NCBI GenBank assembly: GCA_017303795.1
Contig: JAFLBR010000022.1
Span: 1-50,480 of the forward strand
Source: Cytophagales bacterium
Lineage (GTDB): Bacteria > Bacteroidota > Bacteroidia > Cytophagales > Cyclobacteriaceae
Direction: 5' to 3'
Length of the DNA stretch: 50,480 nt
Shown here: positions 43,309-50,480 of the stretch, one piece after another
Numbering within the stretch: position 1 is the stretch's first letter
Layout of the letters: the number at the start of each line of letters is the position of its first letter
Program-made: the position numbers and the translations under genes
Notes under the pieces: model-generated
The model's database searches: none
Told to the model about the DNA's origin: nothing
Seen by the model: the letters and a program-made list of their open reading frames with translations, nothing else

Positions 43309-44688
43309 TTACCCAAGGCTGTAATGGCCAATAGGAAAAGTAACCTGTACGGTTGTGCCCTCATTAATTTTTGAAACTACCAGCAACTCGCCTGTGTGCA
43401 TGCGCACAATATTACGGGCCAGCGGCAAACCAATACCATAGCCTTCATACTCAGTAACATTAGAGGCGCGGAAAAAAGGATCGTAGATAAATTTTAATTC
43501 CGCATCCGGAATTCCCACTCCGGTATCTTTAATTACAATTATAACTTTATCATCAGCCGCACCAATGGAAACCGTTACCGGTTTGTTGTGCGAATATTTG
43601 CAGGCATTGCTTACCAGATTGGTAAGCGCCAGGTGCAGCAATTGCTCGTTGCCTTTAATCTTTAATTGCTCCGGACTCTCCGGCATCAGGCTAGTATTAA
43701 TCTGAACTTTGTTTTTCGGATTAATTTTATCGATGGTGCTTTTCACATCCCACAACAATTGATCTACCCGAACTTTATCAAACTTTTGTGCTTTACCGGC
43801 AAAACCTGTTTGCGCCAGAAACAATAACGACTTGGTAATTTTCTCTAATCGCTCGGCTTCACTTAAGATGGTAGTGAGTGATTCTACATACTCCGTCTCA
43901 CTGCGCGATTTGGAAAGCGTTACTTCTGCTTCGCCTATAATAGTAGTAAGCGGTGTACTTAACTCATGCGAAGCATTGCTTATAAAATTGTTTTGTGTTT
44001 CGAAAGCGGTCTCCAGCCTATCGAGCATATTGTTGAACGTAGTTTCAAGTTCGCCAATCTCATCGTTAACCCGGCCCGACTCTAATCGCAAATGCAAACT
44101 TTGCGAACTGATTTCTTTTACTTTATCGGTTATCTCTTTTACCGGTGTAAACACTTGTCGCGAAAAAACAAAAGCCACAAACAAAGCAACTGCCGATGCC
44201 AGCACAATACCGATAAGCAAAATGTTGCGCAGGTAAGCTAAATGGTGCGTGCTATAATAATTGGCAGCCGAAACAATTACCAGGTAATCGCCTGCTTTGC
44301 CGCTGTAGCGGATACCAGTAAAAAAAATATCACCCATTTGATGGGTAGCCGAACCTGTAGCTAAAAGCGTTGAAAAAAAAGATTTGGGTAAACTCAACTG
44401 TGCCGCTTCAGCCTCGAACGAATGACCCGGTTCAATCTTGAAGAAGTATTCCTTTTCTTCCGGTAACTTTTCCAAATGCAGTTCGCGCACTTCTTGTAAA
44501 ACCGTTTGGTTTGCCTCTTCATGATCTAATTCGGCACGAGCCGTAACTACGCCACGAATTTCCAATCGCTTATAAAAATCGGTAAAGGAATATCGGGTTG
44601 TAAAAAAATACACGCTTGCACTCAGCACCATAATGGTTGAGAGCAGAATCAAAAAGAAAATTAGCGCTATTTTAGTTTGCGTTTTCAT
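43309..44688 (-). CDS. Sensor histidine kinase with HAMP domain (system 1)
   Basis: 459 residues, inner membrane. Two membrane segments (about 8-30 and 154-178) enclose a periplasmic sensor region; HAMP (about 178-230); HisKA with phosphorylated His241 in ISNASHELSTPLTTIIGEAE; HATPase with N-box NLVSNACKYS, G1 DTGVGIPDAEL, G2 GYGIGLPLARNI. It overlaps the response regulator by 17 bases and is a complete pair with it. Signal unknown. Confidence 0.93.
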   Translation of the reverse strand: MKTQTKIALIFFLILLSTIMVLSASVYFFTTRYSFTDFYKRLEIRGVVTARAELDHEEANQTVLQEVRELHLEKLPEEKEYFFKIEPGHSFEAEAAQLSLPKSFFSTLLATGSATHQMGDIFFTGIRYSGKAGDYLVIVSAANYYSTHHLAYLRNILLIGIVLASAVALFVAFVFSRQVFTPVKEITDKVKEISSQSLHLRLESGRVNDEIGELETTFNNMLDRLETAFETQNNFISNASHELSTPLTTIIGEAEVTLSKSRSETEYVESLTTILSEAERLEKITKSLLFLAQTGFAGKAQKFDKVRVDQLLWDVKSTIDKINPKNKVQINTSLMPESPEQLKIKGNEQLLHLALTNLVSNACKYSHNKPVTVSIGAADDKVIIVIKDTGVGIPDAELKFIYDPFFRASNVTEYEGYGIGLPLARNIVRMHTGELLVVSKINEGTTVQVTFPIGHYSLG

Positions 44689-45415
44689 TGGATTCTTTCA
44701 ATACGTAACCCATACCAATTACTGTGTGTAGCAATTTCCGTTGTGGATCGCGGTCAATCTTCTTGCGCAGATAATTTACATATACATCCACCACATTGGT
44801 GCCCATATCAAAATCAATACTCCACACTTGCTCCAGAATATCTAATCGCGACATTACCCTGCGTGGGTTTTTCATAAACAAAATTAACAATCGGTACTCT
44901 GTAGATGTAAGTGAAATTACGCGACCATCGCGCTTTACCGTTTTGGTATAATCGTTCACTTCAAGATCGGCCAGTTTGTAAATTTCTTCCTGCGGCTCAA
45001 CACTGGGCGTAGGTTCAGCTTCCTTTCTACGCAGCAAGGCTTTAACCCGCGCCACCAATTCAATAAACTTAAATGGTTTTACCAGGTAATCGTCCGCTTC
45101 GGTTTCCAACCCGATCACAACATTCTCGGCTGCGCCCAATGCGGTAAGAAATAAGATGGCTACTTGTTTATTTTGCTTTCGGATGGCGCGACAAATTTCC
45201 AAACCATTAACACCCGGCAACATAATATCGAGAATTACCAGATCGAAGCTTCCATTAAGCGCCAATTGCAAACCAGTGGTGCCATCCAGCGAAACGCTTA
45301 CTTCAAAGCCAGCTTCGGTTAAGCCCTTATTAATGAATGAAGCCACACCGGCTTCATCTTCTACCAATAAAATTCTTTTCTTTTCTATGATCTTTGTGTT
45401 TTCAATTAAAAGCAA
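44672..45415 (-). CDS. OmpR-family response regulator (system 1)
   Basis: 247 residues. Receiver domain RILLVEDE with phospho-acceptor Asp63 (LVILDIMLPG), Lys in VKPF (about 110), Thr in FLTALG; then winged-helix DNA-binding (YRLLILFMKNPRRVMSRLDILEQVW, NVVDVYVNYLRKKID, GMGYVL). The N-terminal 12 residues (MLLIENTKIIEK) are an uncertain extension. It is the first gene of a two-gene operon with its kinase. Divergent from the methyltransferase at 45478. Confidence 0.94.
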   Translation of the reverse strand: MLLIENTKIIEKKRILLVEDEAGVASFINKGLTEAGFEVSVSLDGTTGLQLALNGSFDLVILDIMLPGVNGLEICRAIRKQNKQVAILFLTALGAAENVVIGLETEADDYLVKPFKFIELVARVKALLRRKEAEPTPSVEPQEEIYKLADLEVNDYTKTVKRDGRVISLTSTEYRLLILFMKNPRRVMSRLDILEQVWSIDFDMGTNVVDVYVNYLRKKIDRDPQRKLLHTVIGMGYVLKESNENAN

Positions 45416-45477
45416 AGTATAAATAAACTCTTAACAGGACAATAAACTATTTATCATTACATGTAGTTTAATTAAAG

Positions 45478-45999
45478 ATGGAACTTGCAACTGCTATAAA
45501 TCTGATTCGGGACGGAGTATCCACAGCACAAACGCCACAACATTGGGCCGATCTTGGTGCCGGAAGTGGATTGTTTACACAAGCACTCGCCAGTCTTTTG
45601 CCTGTTAGAAGTTCGGTACACGCTATCGATCAACATAAAAGTTCGTTGGATTCAATCAACTGGTTATATCCCGATGTTTCATTGATGCGTACACAAGCTG
45701 ATTTTTCCGTAATAGAGTTTAGCGAACTGAAGGATGGTTTTATACTCGCCAATGCGCTACATTATATTGAGAATAAACAAGCACAGCTAAGCCGACTAAA
45801 AAAACACCTTACACCTACTGGCCGGATTATTATTGTAGAGTATGAAACCGATACTCCCAATCAATGGGTGCCCTACCCCATAACCTTTGAAAGACTTAAA
45901 TCAGTTGCATTAAATGCTGGATTTCCTGTTATCACTAAAGCAGGAATGGTGCCGTCTGCCTATCATTCGGGCGGAATGTATGCGGCTGTTTTAAGTTGA
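45478..45999 (+). CDS. Class I SAM-dependent methyltransferase
   Basis: 173 residues. Motif I WADLGAGSGLFTQALASLL (residues 23-41), post-I acidic HAIDQHKSSL, motif III ALHYIENKQAQLSRLKKHLTPTGRIIIVEYE. The small size and absence of a substrate domain leave the target unknown. It converges with the STING-like gene (5-base gap) and diverges from the response regulator. Confidence 0.8.
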   Translation: MELATAINLIRDGVSTAQTPQHWADLGAGSGLFTQALASLLPVRSSVHAIDQHKSSLDSINWLYPDVSLMRTQADFSVIEFSELKDGFILANALHYIENKQAQLSRLKKHLTPTGRIIIVEYETDTPNQWVPYPITFERLKSVALNAGFPVITKAGMVPSAYHSGGMYAAVLS

Positions 46000-46004
46000 T
46001 AGAA

Positions 46005-46694
46005 TTATTCCGAATCAAACACCAATTGTAAATTCTTATCGACAAAAAATACATATTCGTCCAGATCGCGCGAAGCAATTAGTTTTTCAATTACCTGTTT
46101 AAACTTTACGATGTATTCCTTCGCCATGTCTTCGCGAATAGAATCGCTGAACCGGTTTTTGCGCGACTCCATTTTATAGTCAATCAAACTATTCAAACTC
46201 AACAAAGTGTTGGGGAAATCGAAATACACTCGCTTATTACCATTTCCGGTAACGGTAAGAATATCGCGTGCGCGGCCTTCCTGAAATTCAAGGTTCACAA
46301 TTTTGTCTTCAAAACTCATCATCCGGATTTTACCAATAACGCGCTCAATGTTGCGCGGCTCTAACTCCGAAAGTTTTGTGGGGATATAAATAAACAACCG
46401 TGGCTTGGGGCTTCCTAATGGAATCTGTTTCATCAACTGCGAGATAAGCGGCTCAACAAAATTGTGTACGTAACCATAAGCCAATGCATACGGCAGCGAA
46501 AATTCTTCCTCCTCCAGGCGTGAACCAAATTCGCTTACCAAGGCGGTAACCGCGGTAGAGATCAATCCTAATACAACAGTAATTGGTTCAGGATCGAACG
46601 GAGCGTTTTTCCAGAACAACCAACACAACGCAACAGCCAGTGTGGCAACCCACAACAACACAACCAATGCCTTGGATAAAAATTGAAGTTTCAT
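46005..46694 (-). CDS. Two-helix membrane protein with a STING-like cyclic-dinucleotide domain
   Basis: 229 residues. Two transmembrane segments (5-28 and 38-54) precede a soluble alpha/beta domain. LAYGYVHNFVEPLI (71-84) matches the first long helix of STING (human SYYIGYLRLIL position), RLFIYIP (99-105) matches the RLYILLP strand, then a loop with GRARD (Arg141, Arg143), then RVYFDFPNTLLSLNSL, where Asp159 and Thr163 fall where the TPL loop of STING lies (human YATPLQTLFAM). In bacterial STING, Arg and Asp/Thr at this spacing contact cyclic di-GMP (recalled). If right this is a TM-STING effector, which in CBASS disrupts the membrane on CDN binding. No CD-NTase is nearby, so this would be an orphan. 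Confidence 0.6.
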   Translation of the reverse strand: MKLQFLSKALVVLLWVATLAVALCWLFWKNAPFDPEPITVVLGLISTAVTALVSEFGSRLEEEEFSLPYALAYGYVHNFVEPLISQLMKQIPLGSPKPRLFIYIPTKLSELEPRNIERVIGKIRMMSFEDKIVNLEFQEGRARDILTVTGNGNKRVYFDFPNTLLSLNSLIDYKMESRKNRFSDSIREDMAKEYIVKFKQVIEKLIASRDLDEYVFFVDKNLQLVFDSE

Positions 46695-46731
46695 TGCTGC
46701 ATAGTAGCAAAGTTTGACTAATAAGTAAAGA

Positions 46732-48036
46732 TCAAATCACAACTTCGGCCATGAAATTTCCATTGGTCTGATGGAGATTCAACGCGCCACCTTGTAGCCT
46801 CATTATTTCCTGACAAATCCAAAGGCCCATACCCAACCCCGAACTCAACTCACTCACTTTTTTAAATTCGCTTTTCAGAATCTCTACATCGGTAATGGTT
46901 TCCGTTACCGGATTTACAAACTGCACCGCTAACCTATCAGCACGATTAATGGTAACCTGGATGGTGGCTTCATGTTGACTATACTTAATCGCATTATCCA
47001 ATAGGTTAAACAAAACAAGTTCAATCTTATCGTAATCAAAACTACTGGTGCAATCTTCCGTTGCCAACGTAACTTTTACCTGCGCATTTTTTGTTTTGAT
47101 CTGATACTTACATCGCTTCAATGCAGAATACAAAGCTTCATCTAATCTATTAACAGCTTTCCGGATAACCAGGCTTTCGCTCTTGAGTTGACTAATCAGT
47201 AAAAAATCCTGAATAACCCGATCTAACCGTTGCACTTCATGCAACTGATTTTCTAAAATGGTGCGCGTGGAAGGTTCCGGGTTTTGATTGAGTGCTACCG
47301 ACAATTCGGTTTGCATTACCGTTAACGGAGTTTTTAATTCGTGCGCAGCCGATGCGAAAAAATTAGTTTGCGTTTTAATAGAACTCTCTATTCGCGCAAG
47401 CATACTGTTAATGGTACGGGCCAACTCGCGATACTCATCATCTGATGTTGGTTCGGCTACGCGTTCCATACTGCGCGTGGCCTGAATGCGAGACGCTACT
47501 TCAACAATATTACGCACGGGACGCAGTGTAAATCCCGATACTATATAAACCAATACACCCGCCAGTAAAATTGAAATGGAGTTGGCAATAAAAAGATAGA
47601 GCTGCAAGGTTCCCAACTGACTATCCAGATCGTGCGTGCTACGCGCTATCGATAACAAGAGCGATGCATTGCTGTAAGGAACCGGCCGCGCCTTTGTTAC
47701 AATCTTAATAGAATCCAATACCAACACCGCATCTTCACTCCAGACTTCCGGAAAGCCGGGTGATGCAAAAACGGTATCAATACCAAGCACTTCTTTAATG
47801 CGGATAAACATTAAATAATTTTGAGGTGGCAATGGAATAAGTGCCGGATCCAGTCGCACTTTATCGAAGAGCTTCTCGCCTTCCGCTTGCAACTCGCGCG
47901 TGTCGGCCTGAATTAAAATGGTTTCTACTTTGGAGTAAACCAAAAAATTTACCGGTAATACAATCACTACAAAAACACCAAAAAAGATAAAGGCTGTTTT
48001 GGCGCGGATGCCCAACAAGGGATTGCGTAGTTTCAA
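46732..48036 (-). CDS. Sensor histidine kinase with a degenerate ATP-binding domain (system 2)
   Basis: 434 residues. Membrane segments at about 12-34 and 147-168, sensor between, HAMP (about 168-222), HisKA His232 in FASAAHELKTPLTVMQTE. HATPase: N-box NLLDNAIKYS intact, but the G1 box (DxGxGI) is replaced by FVNPVTETIT, while G2 GLGMGLWICQEI is present. Similar FVN-type G1 losses are known in active kinases, so activity is undecided. It is 3 bases from its response regulator. Confidence 0.88.
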   Translation of the reverse strand: MKLRNPLLGIRAKTAFIFFGVFVVIVLPVNFLVYSKVETILIQADTRELQAEGEKLFDKVRLDPALIPLPPQNYLMFIRIKEVLGIDTVFASPGFPEVWSEDAVLVLDSIKIVTKARPVPYSNASLLLSIARSTHDLDSQLGTLQLYLFIANSISILLAGVLVYIVSGFTLRPVRNIVEVASRIQATRSMERVAEPTSDDEYRELARTINSMLARIESSIKTQTNFFASAAHELKTPLTVMQTELSVALNQNPEPSTRTILENQLHEVQRLDRVIQDFLLISQLKSESLVIRKAVNRLDEALYSALKRCKYQIKTKNAQVKVTLATEDCTSSFDYDKIELVLFNLLDNAIKYSQHEATIQVTINRADRLAVQFVNPVTETITDVEILKSEFKKVSELSSGLGMGLWICQEIMRLQGGALNLHQTNGNFMAEVVI

Positions 48037-48039
48037 AAT

Positions 48040-48714
48040 CTAACTGCGGATAAGTTCGCCCTGAATATAATACCCAAGGCCCACTTTTGTTTCGATAAGA
48101 TCAGGATCGCCCAATTTTTTTCGCAACTGCGAAAGGTGAACTTCGATAACATTACTGCCCATATCGAAATTTGCTTCCCAAACTTTTTCGGCTATTTCGG
48201 TTTTAGAAATTACCCGGTTGCTATTCGCGATTAATAATTCGAGTAATGCAAACTCGCGTTTGGTAAGCACTACTTCCTGTTGATTGGAAAATACCTTTCG
48301 GGAAAGTAAATCCAATTCGAGATGCGCTACCTTAAAGTTGGTAAAACTACGGCTTAACCCTTTGCGCGTAACCGCCCGCACCCGCGCCAGAAACTCACCA
48401 AAGTCGAACGGCTTTTTAATATAATCAACCGCGCCTTTGTCCAGACCTTCAATTACCCGCTCGCTACTGTTGAGCGCACTCACCATAATAACCGGCACTT
48501 TAATTTCAAACCGTTTCAGATTTTCAAGCACTTCAAAGCCACTGATGCCCGGTAACATTACATCCAGAATAACCAGATCGTAACGTTCGGTTGCAGCAAG
48601 ATTTAAAGCCTCGCCACCGGTGCTTACTGCATCTACTGCGTACCCTTGTTGTTCTAATCCTTTGCAGATAAAACTGTTCAGGCGGGGTTCGTCTTCAACC
48701 AATAGTATCTTCAT
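48040..48714 (-). CDS. OmpR-family response regulator (system 2)
   Basis: 224 residues. Receiver: KILLVEDEPRLN, phospho-acceptor Asp51 (LVILDVMLPG), VMVSALNSSERVIEGLDKGAVDYIKKPF. DNA-binding: KREFALLELLIANSNRVISKTEIAEKVW, NVIEVHLSQLRKKLGD, GLGYYI. It overlaps the upstream 399-residue gene by ATGA and is followed closely by its kinase, so all three form one transcript. The triple TTAA array at 49955-49979 is a candidate binding site for it. Confidence 0.95.
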   Translation of the reverse strand: MKILLVEDEPRLNSFICKGLEQQGYAVDAVSTGGEALNLAATERYDLVILDVMLPGISGFEVLENLKRFEIKVPVIMVSALNSSERVIEGLDKGAVDYIKKPFDFGEFLARVRAVTRKGLSRSFTNFKVAHLELDLLSRKVFSNQQEVVLTKREFALLELLIANSNRVISKTEIAEKVWEANFDMGSNVIEVHLSQLRKKLGDPDLIETKVGLGYYIQGELIRS

Positions 48715-49910
48715 GGGATATACACAGAGAAAGTTTTGCCATCGATGGTTAACCGTTCGGGTACTACAATCTGATAATCCCGCTGATAAATCTCGCCCAC
48801 TTTTTTTACCCGTTGTTTACCTTGAATACTGATCTGCTTGCCTTTTTGAAAATGCAGCGCCAACTGTTGCGCCATCATGGCATCAATTTCCACATAATAC
48901 TCCGAATTAATAATCAAACTGCTCACATTTCCTTTAGCCGTTAAATTAATGCGGGTAATCTTACCGGCTATGTCCACCGGCTCGTGTTCATGTCTGCCAT
49001 CGGCACCGCCAAAAAATCCAAACGTACGGATGTACAGCGTATCGGTATTTTGCACTATGGCATGTAGTTCGGGCAAAGCCAGCGGTTGGTCATCAATTTT
49101 GAAATCGGAATAATAAAATTTTAACGGCTCGCCCGGTTTTATAAACTCCTGAATGCGCTGGGCATCATCGCTGGGAAATGATACACTGATCATTTTTCCA
49201 TCGGTCGATTTAAACTTTACACCAACCCGCACAAAGTTTTGTTTGAAAAGATAAGAATGAAGTTTTGCTTCTACATCAAGTAACCGATTGAAGTAATATA
49301 CATCCTTTACGTTGGGAATTGGAAATTCAAAACCCGGCCCAATGTGCCTGCGAAAACTACCGAACGAAACCCGGTCTCCGATTTTTATATCACCCAGTTT
49401 ATCATCCGTTGAAAGAATGGCGTGACAATATCCTACCAACCCATTTTCAAAAATCAAGGCAAGACGTTTTCCATCCTGCACATAATCGCCTGTAACCTTT
49501 TTATCCAGAAACACTTCTGTTTTGGTAGTGACTTCCTCTTTTATGGCAGGCATTTCGTACCAGCCTTGATTGGTTTTGATGGCTACAATCGAGTCATGGA
49601 AAAAAAATACCGATGAAATTTTGGTGCGGTCAATTTGCTTTTTCTTCATTTCGGCATACCGCAGATTCACGTTTGCGCGCAGCGTTAGTGTTTCACCCAC
49701 TTTAACATTTTTTACTACCCAGCTTCCATAAGCCGGATGAAACAAAAAGCCATTAGGCTCGCCATTTATATCCAGCACAATCTGCTGAAGTGCAAACCCA
49801 AAGCCCGAACCAATTGACTTTACTACACCCGTAAATTCCTGCACTTCAAACTTTGGTTGGGCCGCAAGTTTTAGTGGAACCAACAGCAGCAAAATGGCAA
49901 ATACTTTCAT
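48711..49910 (-). CDS. Secreted hypothetical protein with repeated OB-like modules
   Basis: 399 residues with a signal peptide MKVFAILLLLVPLKLAAQ. The mature chain is beta-rich. An N-terminal and a C-terminal segment of about 90 residues look alike (FTGVVKSIGSGFGFALQQIVLDI... versus IAGKITRINLTAKGNVSSLIIN...), each resembling an OB-fold with a hydrophobic-Gly pattern. A His-rich GADGRHEHEPVD segment could bind metal. I do not recognise a named family. It is the first gene of a transcript with the system-2 regulator and kinase, so it may be a periplasmic input or target of that system. Confidence 0.55.
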   Translation of the reverse strand: MKVFAILLLLVPLKLAAQPKFEVQEFTGVVKSIGSGFGFALQQIVLDINGEPNGFLFHPAYGSWVVKNVKVGETLTLRANVNLRYAEMKKKQIDRTKISSVFFFHDSIVAIKTNQGWYEMPAIKEEVTTKTEVFLDKKVTGDYVQDGKRLALIFENGLVGYCHAILSTDDKLGDIKIGDRVSFGSFRRHIGPGFEFPIPNVKDVYYFNRLLDVEAKLHSYLFKQNFVRVGVKFKSTDGKMISVSFPSDDAQRIQEFIKPGEPLKFYYSDFKIDDQPLALPELHAIVQNTDTLYIRTFGFFGGADGRHEHEPVDIAGKITRINLTAKGNVSSLIINSEYYVEIDAMMAQQLALHFQKGKQISIQGKQRVKKVGEIYQRDYQIVVPERLTIDGKTFSVYIP

Positions 49911-49924
49911 GTGTGATTTTTTAC

Positions 49925-49932
49925 CAAAAGTA
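49925..49932 (-). promoter_or_regulatory. Promoter -7 box of the system-2 operon
   Basis: TACTTTTG on the minus strand fits TAnnTTTG and lies 14 bases before the ATG at 49910. The triple TTAA array at 49954-49980 begins about 20 bases upstream, over the -33 position. Confidence 0.5.
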
Positions 49933-49953
49933 TGTTGCCCGGCTAAGGCTCAA

Positions 49954-49980
49954 CTTAAGATCAGATTAATTTTTCTTAAG
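49954..49980. promoter_or_regulatory. Three phased TTAA half-sites, candidate response-regulator operator
   Basis: CTTAAG (49954-49959), ATTAAT (49965-49970) and CTTAAG (49975-49980) contain TTAA cores 11 and 10 bases apart, that is one per helical turn. This resembles the direct half-site pattern bound by OmpR/PmrA-family regulators. It overlaps the -33 region of the operon encoding such a regulator, so autoregulation is plausible. Confidence 0.4.
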
Positions 49981-50021
49981 GCGGGGTTTTGATTAACTTA
50001 GTTTTCTAAATCAATCCGGTT

Positions 50022-50273
50022 ATGAAGAAGAACATTATTATAGGTGTACTCGCGCTGGTATCCGTGTTATCTATGGCTTTTGGCGTTCAACAAAAGATAA
50101 GAGCGGATAAAAATGAAGCCCTTGCCATTGAAAATGAAAAGCGCGCGATTCAACTGATGGAAGAAGCTCGCCTGGCTGCTGATGATGCACAACTTCAGCG
50201 TGCGATTGCAGAAGTAAATCTTGTTGAGGCCGTGCGGCAACGGGAATTGGCGAATGGGAAAAGTTCTAATTAA
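50022..50273 (+). CDS. Small membrane-anchored coiled-coil protein
   Basis: 83 residues: one N-terminal membrane or signal segment (KKNIIIGVLALVSVLSMAFGV), then a charged helical region (KIRADKNEALAIENEKRAIQLMEEARLAADDAQLQRAIAEV, read here in parts) typical of a coiled coil. No family recognised. Divergent from the system-2 operon, so may be regulated by the same operator. Confidence 0.55.
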   Translation: MKKNIIIGVLALVSVLSMAFGVQQKIRADKNEALAIENEKRAIQLMEEARLAADDAQLQRAIAEVNLVEAVRQRELANGKSSN

Positions 50274-50320
50274 TTTTTCATTTACAGGATTTGAATATGG
50301 CTTATATTCGCTTCTGGATG

Positions 50321-50353
50321 CTGGCTATAAGCCATTGAATTACTTATAGCCAG
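50321..50353. repeat. 11-bp inverted repeat in the last intergenic region
   Basis: CTGGCTATAAG (50321-50331) and CTTATAGCCAG (50343-50353) are perfect inverted repeats around an 11-base loop, followed by ACGTTGTGTGCAAG. No T-tract follows. It looks like a dispersed or cassette-type repeat rather than a terminator. Confidence 0.5.
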
Positions 50354-50390
50354 ACGTTGTGTGCAAGCCGTCCGGACAAATTAGAGACAG

Positions 50391-50480
50391 ATGACTGAAA
50401 AGATTTACATCCATATGATTGACGGTACCGACATTTGGGTTCCAGTAGACGCTGTACGACAAACCGACAATCAATTTATA
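50391..50480 (+). CDS. Partial gene leaving the right edge
   Basis: An ATG at 50391 opens a frame that continues to the window end (30 codons): MTEKIYIHMIDGTDIWVPVD then AVRQTDNQF. No stop is met. The composition looks coding, but 30 residues are too few to name a family. Confidence 0.5.
   Translation, partial: MTEKIYIHMIDGTDIWVPVDAVRQTDNQFI

Noticed and set aside
46005-50273. A CBASS operon around the STING-like gene
   Set aside because: No CD-NTase or accessory CBASS gene is visible; neighbours are two-component and methyltransferase genes.
50321-50365. Integron attC site
   Set aside because: The GTTGTGT sequence does not fit the attC core (GTTRRRY), and no integrase is in view.

Overview
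The window looks like a chromosome segment of a Bacteroidota bacterium, probably of the Cytophagia type. The evidence is: promoter-like TAnnTTTG boxes ahead of many genes with no Shine-Dalgarno sequences, a SusC/SusD pair, a PorE-like envelope protein, a type IX secretion C-terminal domain on a protease, lipid A synthesis, and a type II-C Cas9 with 46-47 bp CRISPR repeats of the Bacteroides type. No species is claimed.

Layout. 1-9.8 kb is housekeeping: a fur-STAS-purA operon, a RelA/SpoT enzyme, a candidate small RNA, tRNA-Leu(TAG), trigger factor, ClpP, an FAD oxidoreductase and ClpX. 9.8-15.0 kb holds lpxB and queD, then an hldD-like epimerase pseudogene. That pseudogene is split by a transposon nest made of a truncated IS left end, an IS3-family element, and a decayed IS256-like element with 18-bp terminal repeats. 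A remnant of the epimerase C-terminus survives on the far side. 15.1-26.7 kb is an envelope locus on the minus strand: PorE-like OmpA protein, SusC, SusD, a lipoprotein, a secreted hypothetical protein and a large subtilisin-like protease with a type IX sorting domain. This set fits capture and breakdown of protein or peptides at the surface. 26.7-31.7 kb holds pabC-like, pabB, queE, folD and lepA.

31.7-39.8 kb is the most unusual part: a complete type II-C CRISPR-Cas locus (tracrRNA on the minus strand, cas9, cas1, cas2, and an array of 19 full repeats plus one truncated). A REP-associated tyrosine transposase (RAYT) gene is inserted between cas9 and cas1, and its stop overlaps the cas1 start. 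Three hairpins with the same 15-bp arms lie upstream of cas9, exactly at the cas9 stop codon, and in frame inside the RAYT gene. Cas9 is therefore bracketed by the kind of palindromes that RAYT proteins act on.

39.8-50.5 kb holds a Tat-exported PLP enzyme, a SulP transporter with a UspA-like protein, two OmpR-type two-component systems, a small methyltransferase, and a 229-residue two-helix membrane protein whose soluble domain looks like a bacterial STING cyclic-dinucleotide receptor. No nucleotidyltransferase (CD-NTase) gene is in view, so this would be an orphan STING. The second two-component operon has three helically phased TTAA sites upstream, a plausible operator. The window ends inside a gene starting at 50391.
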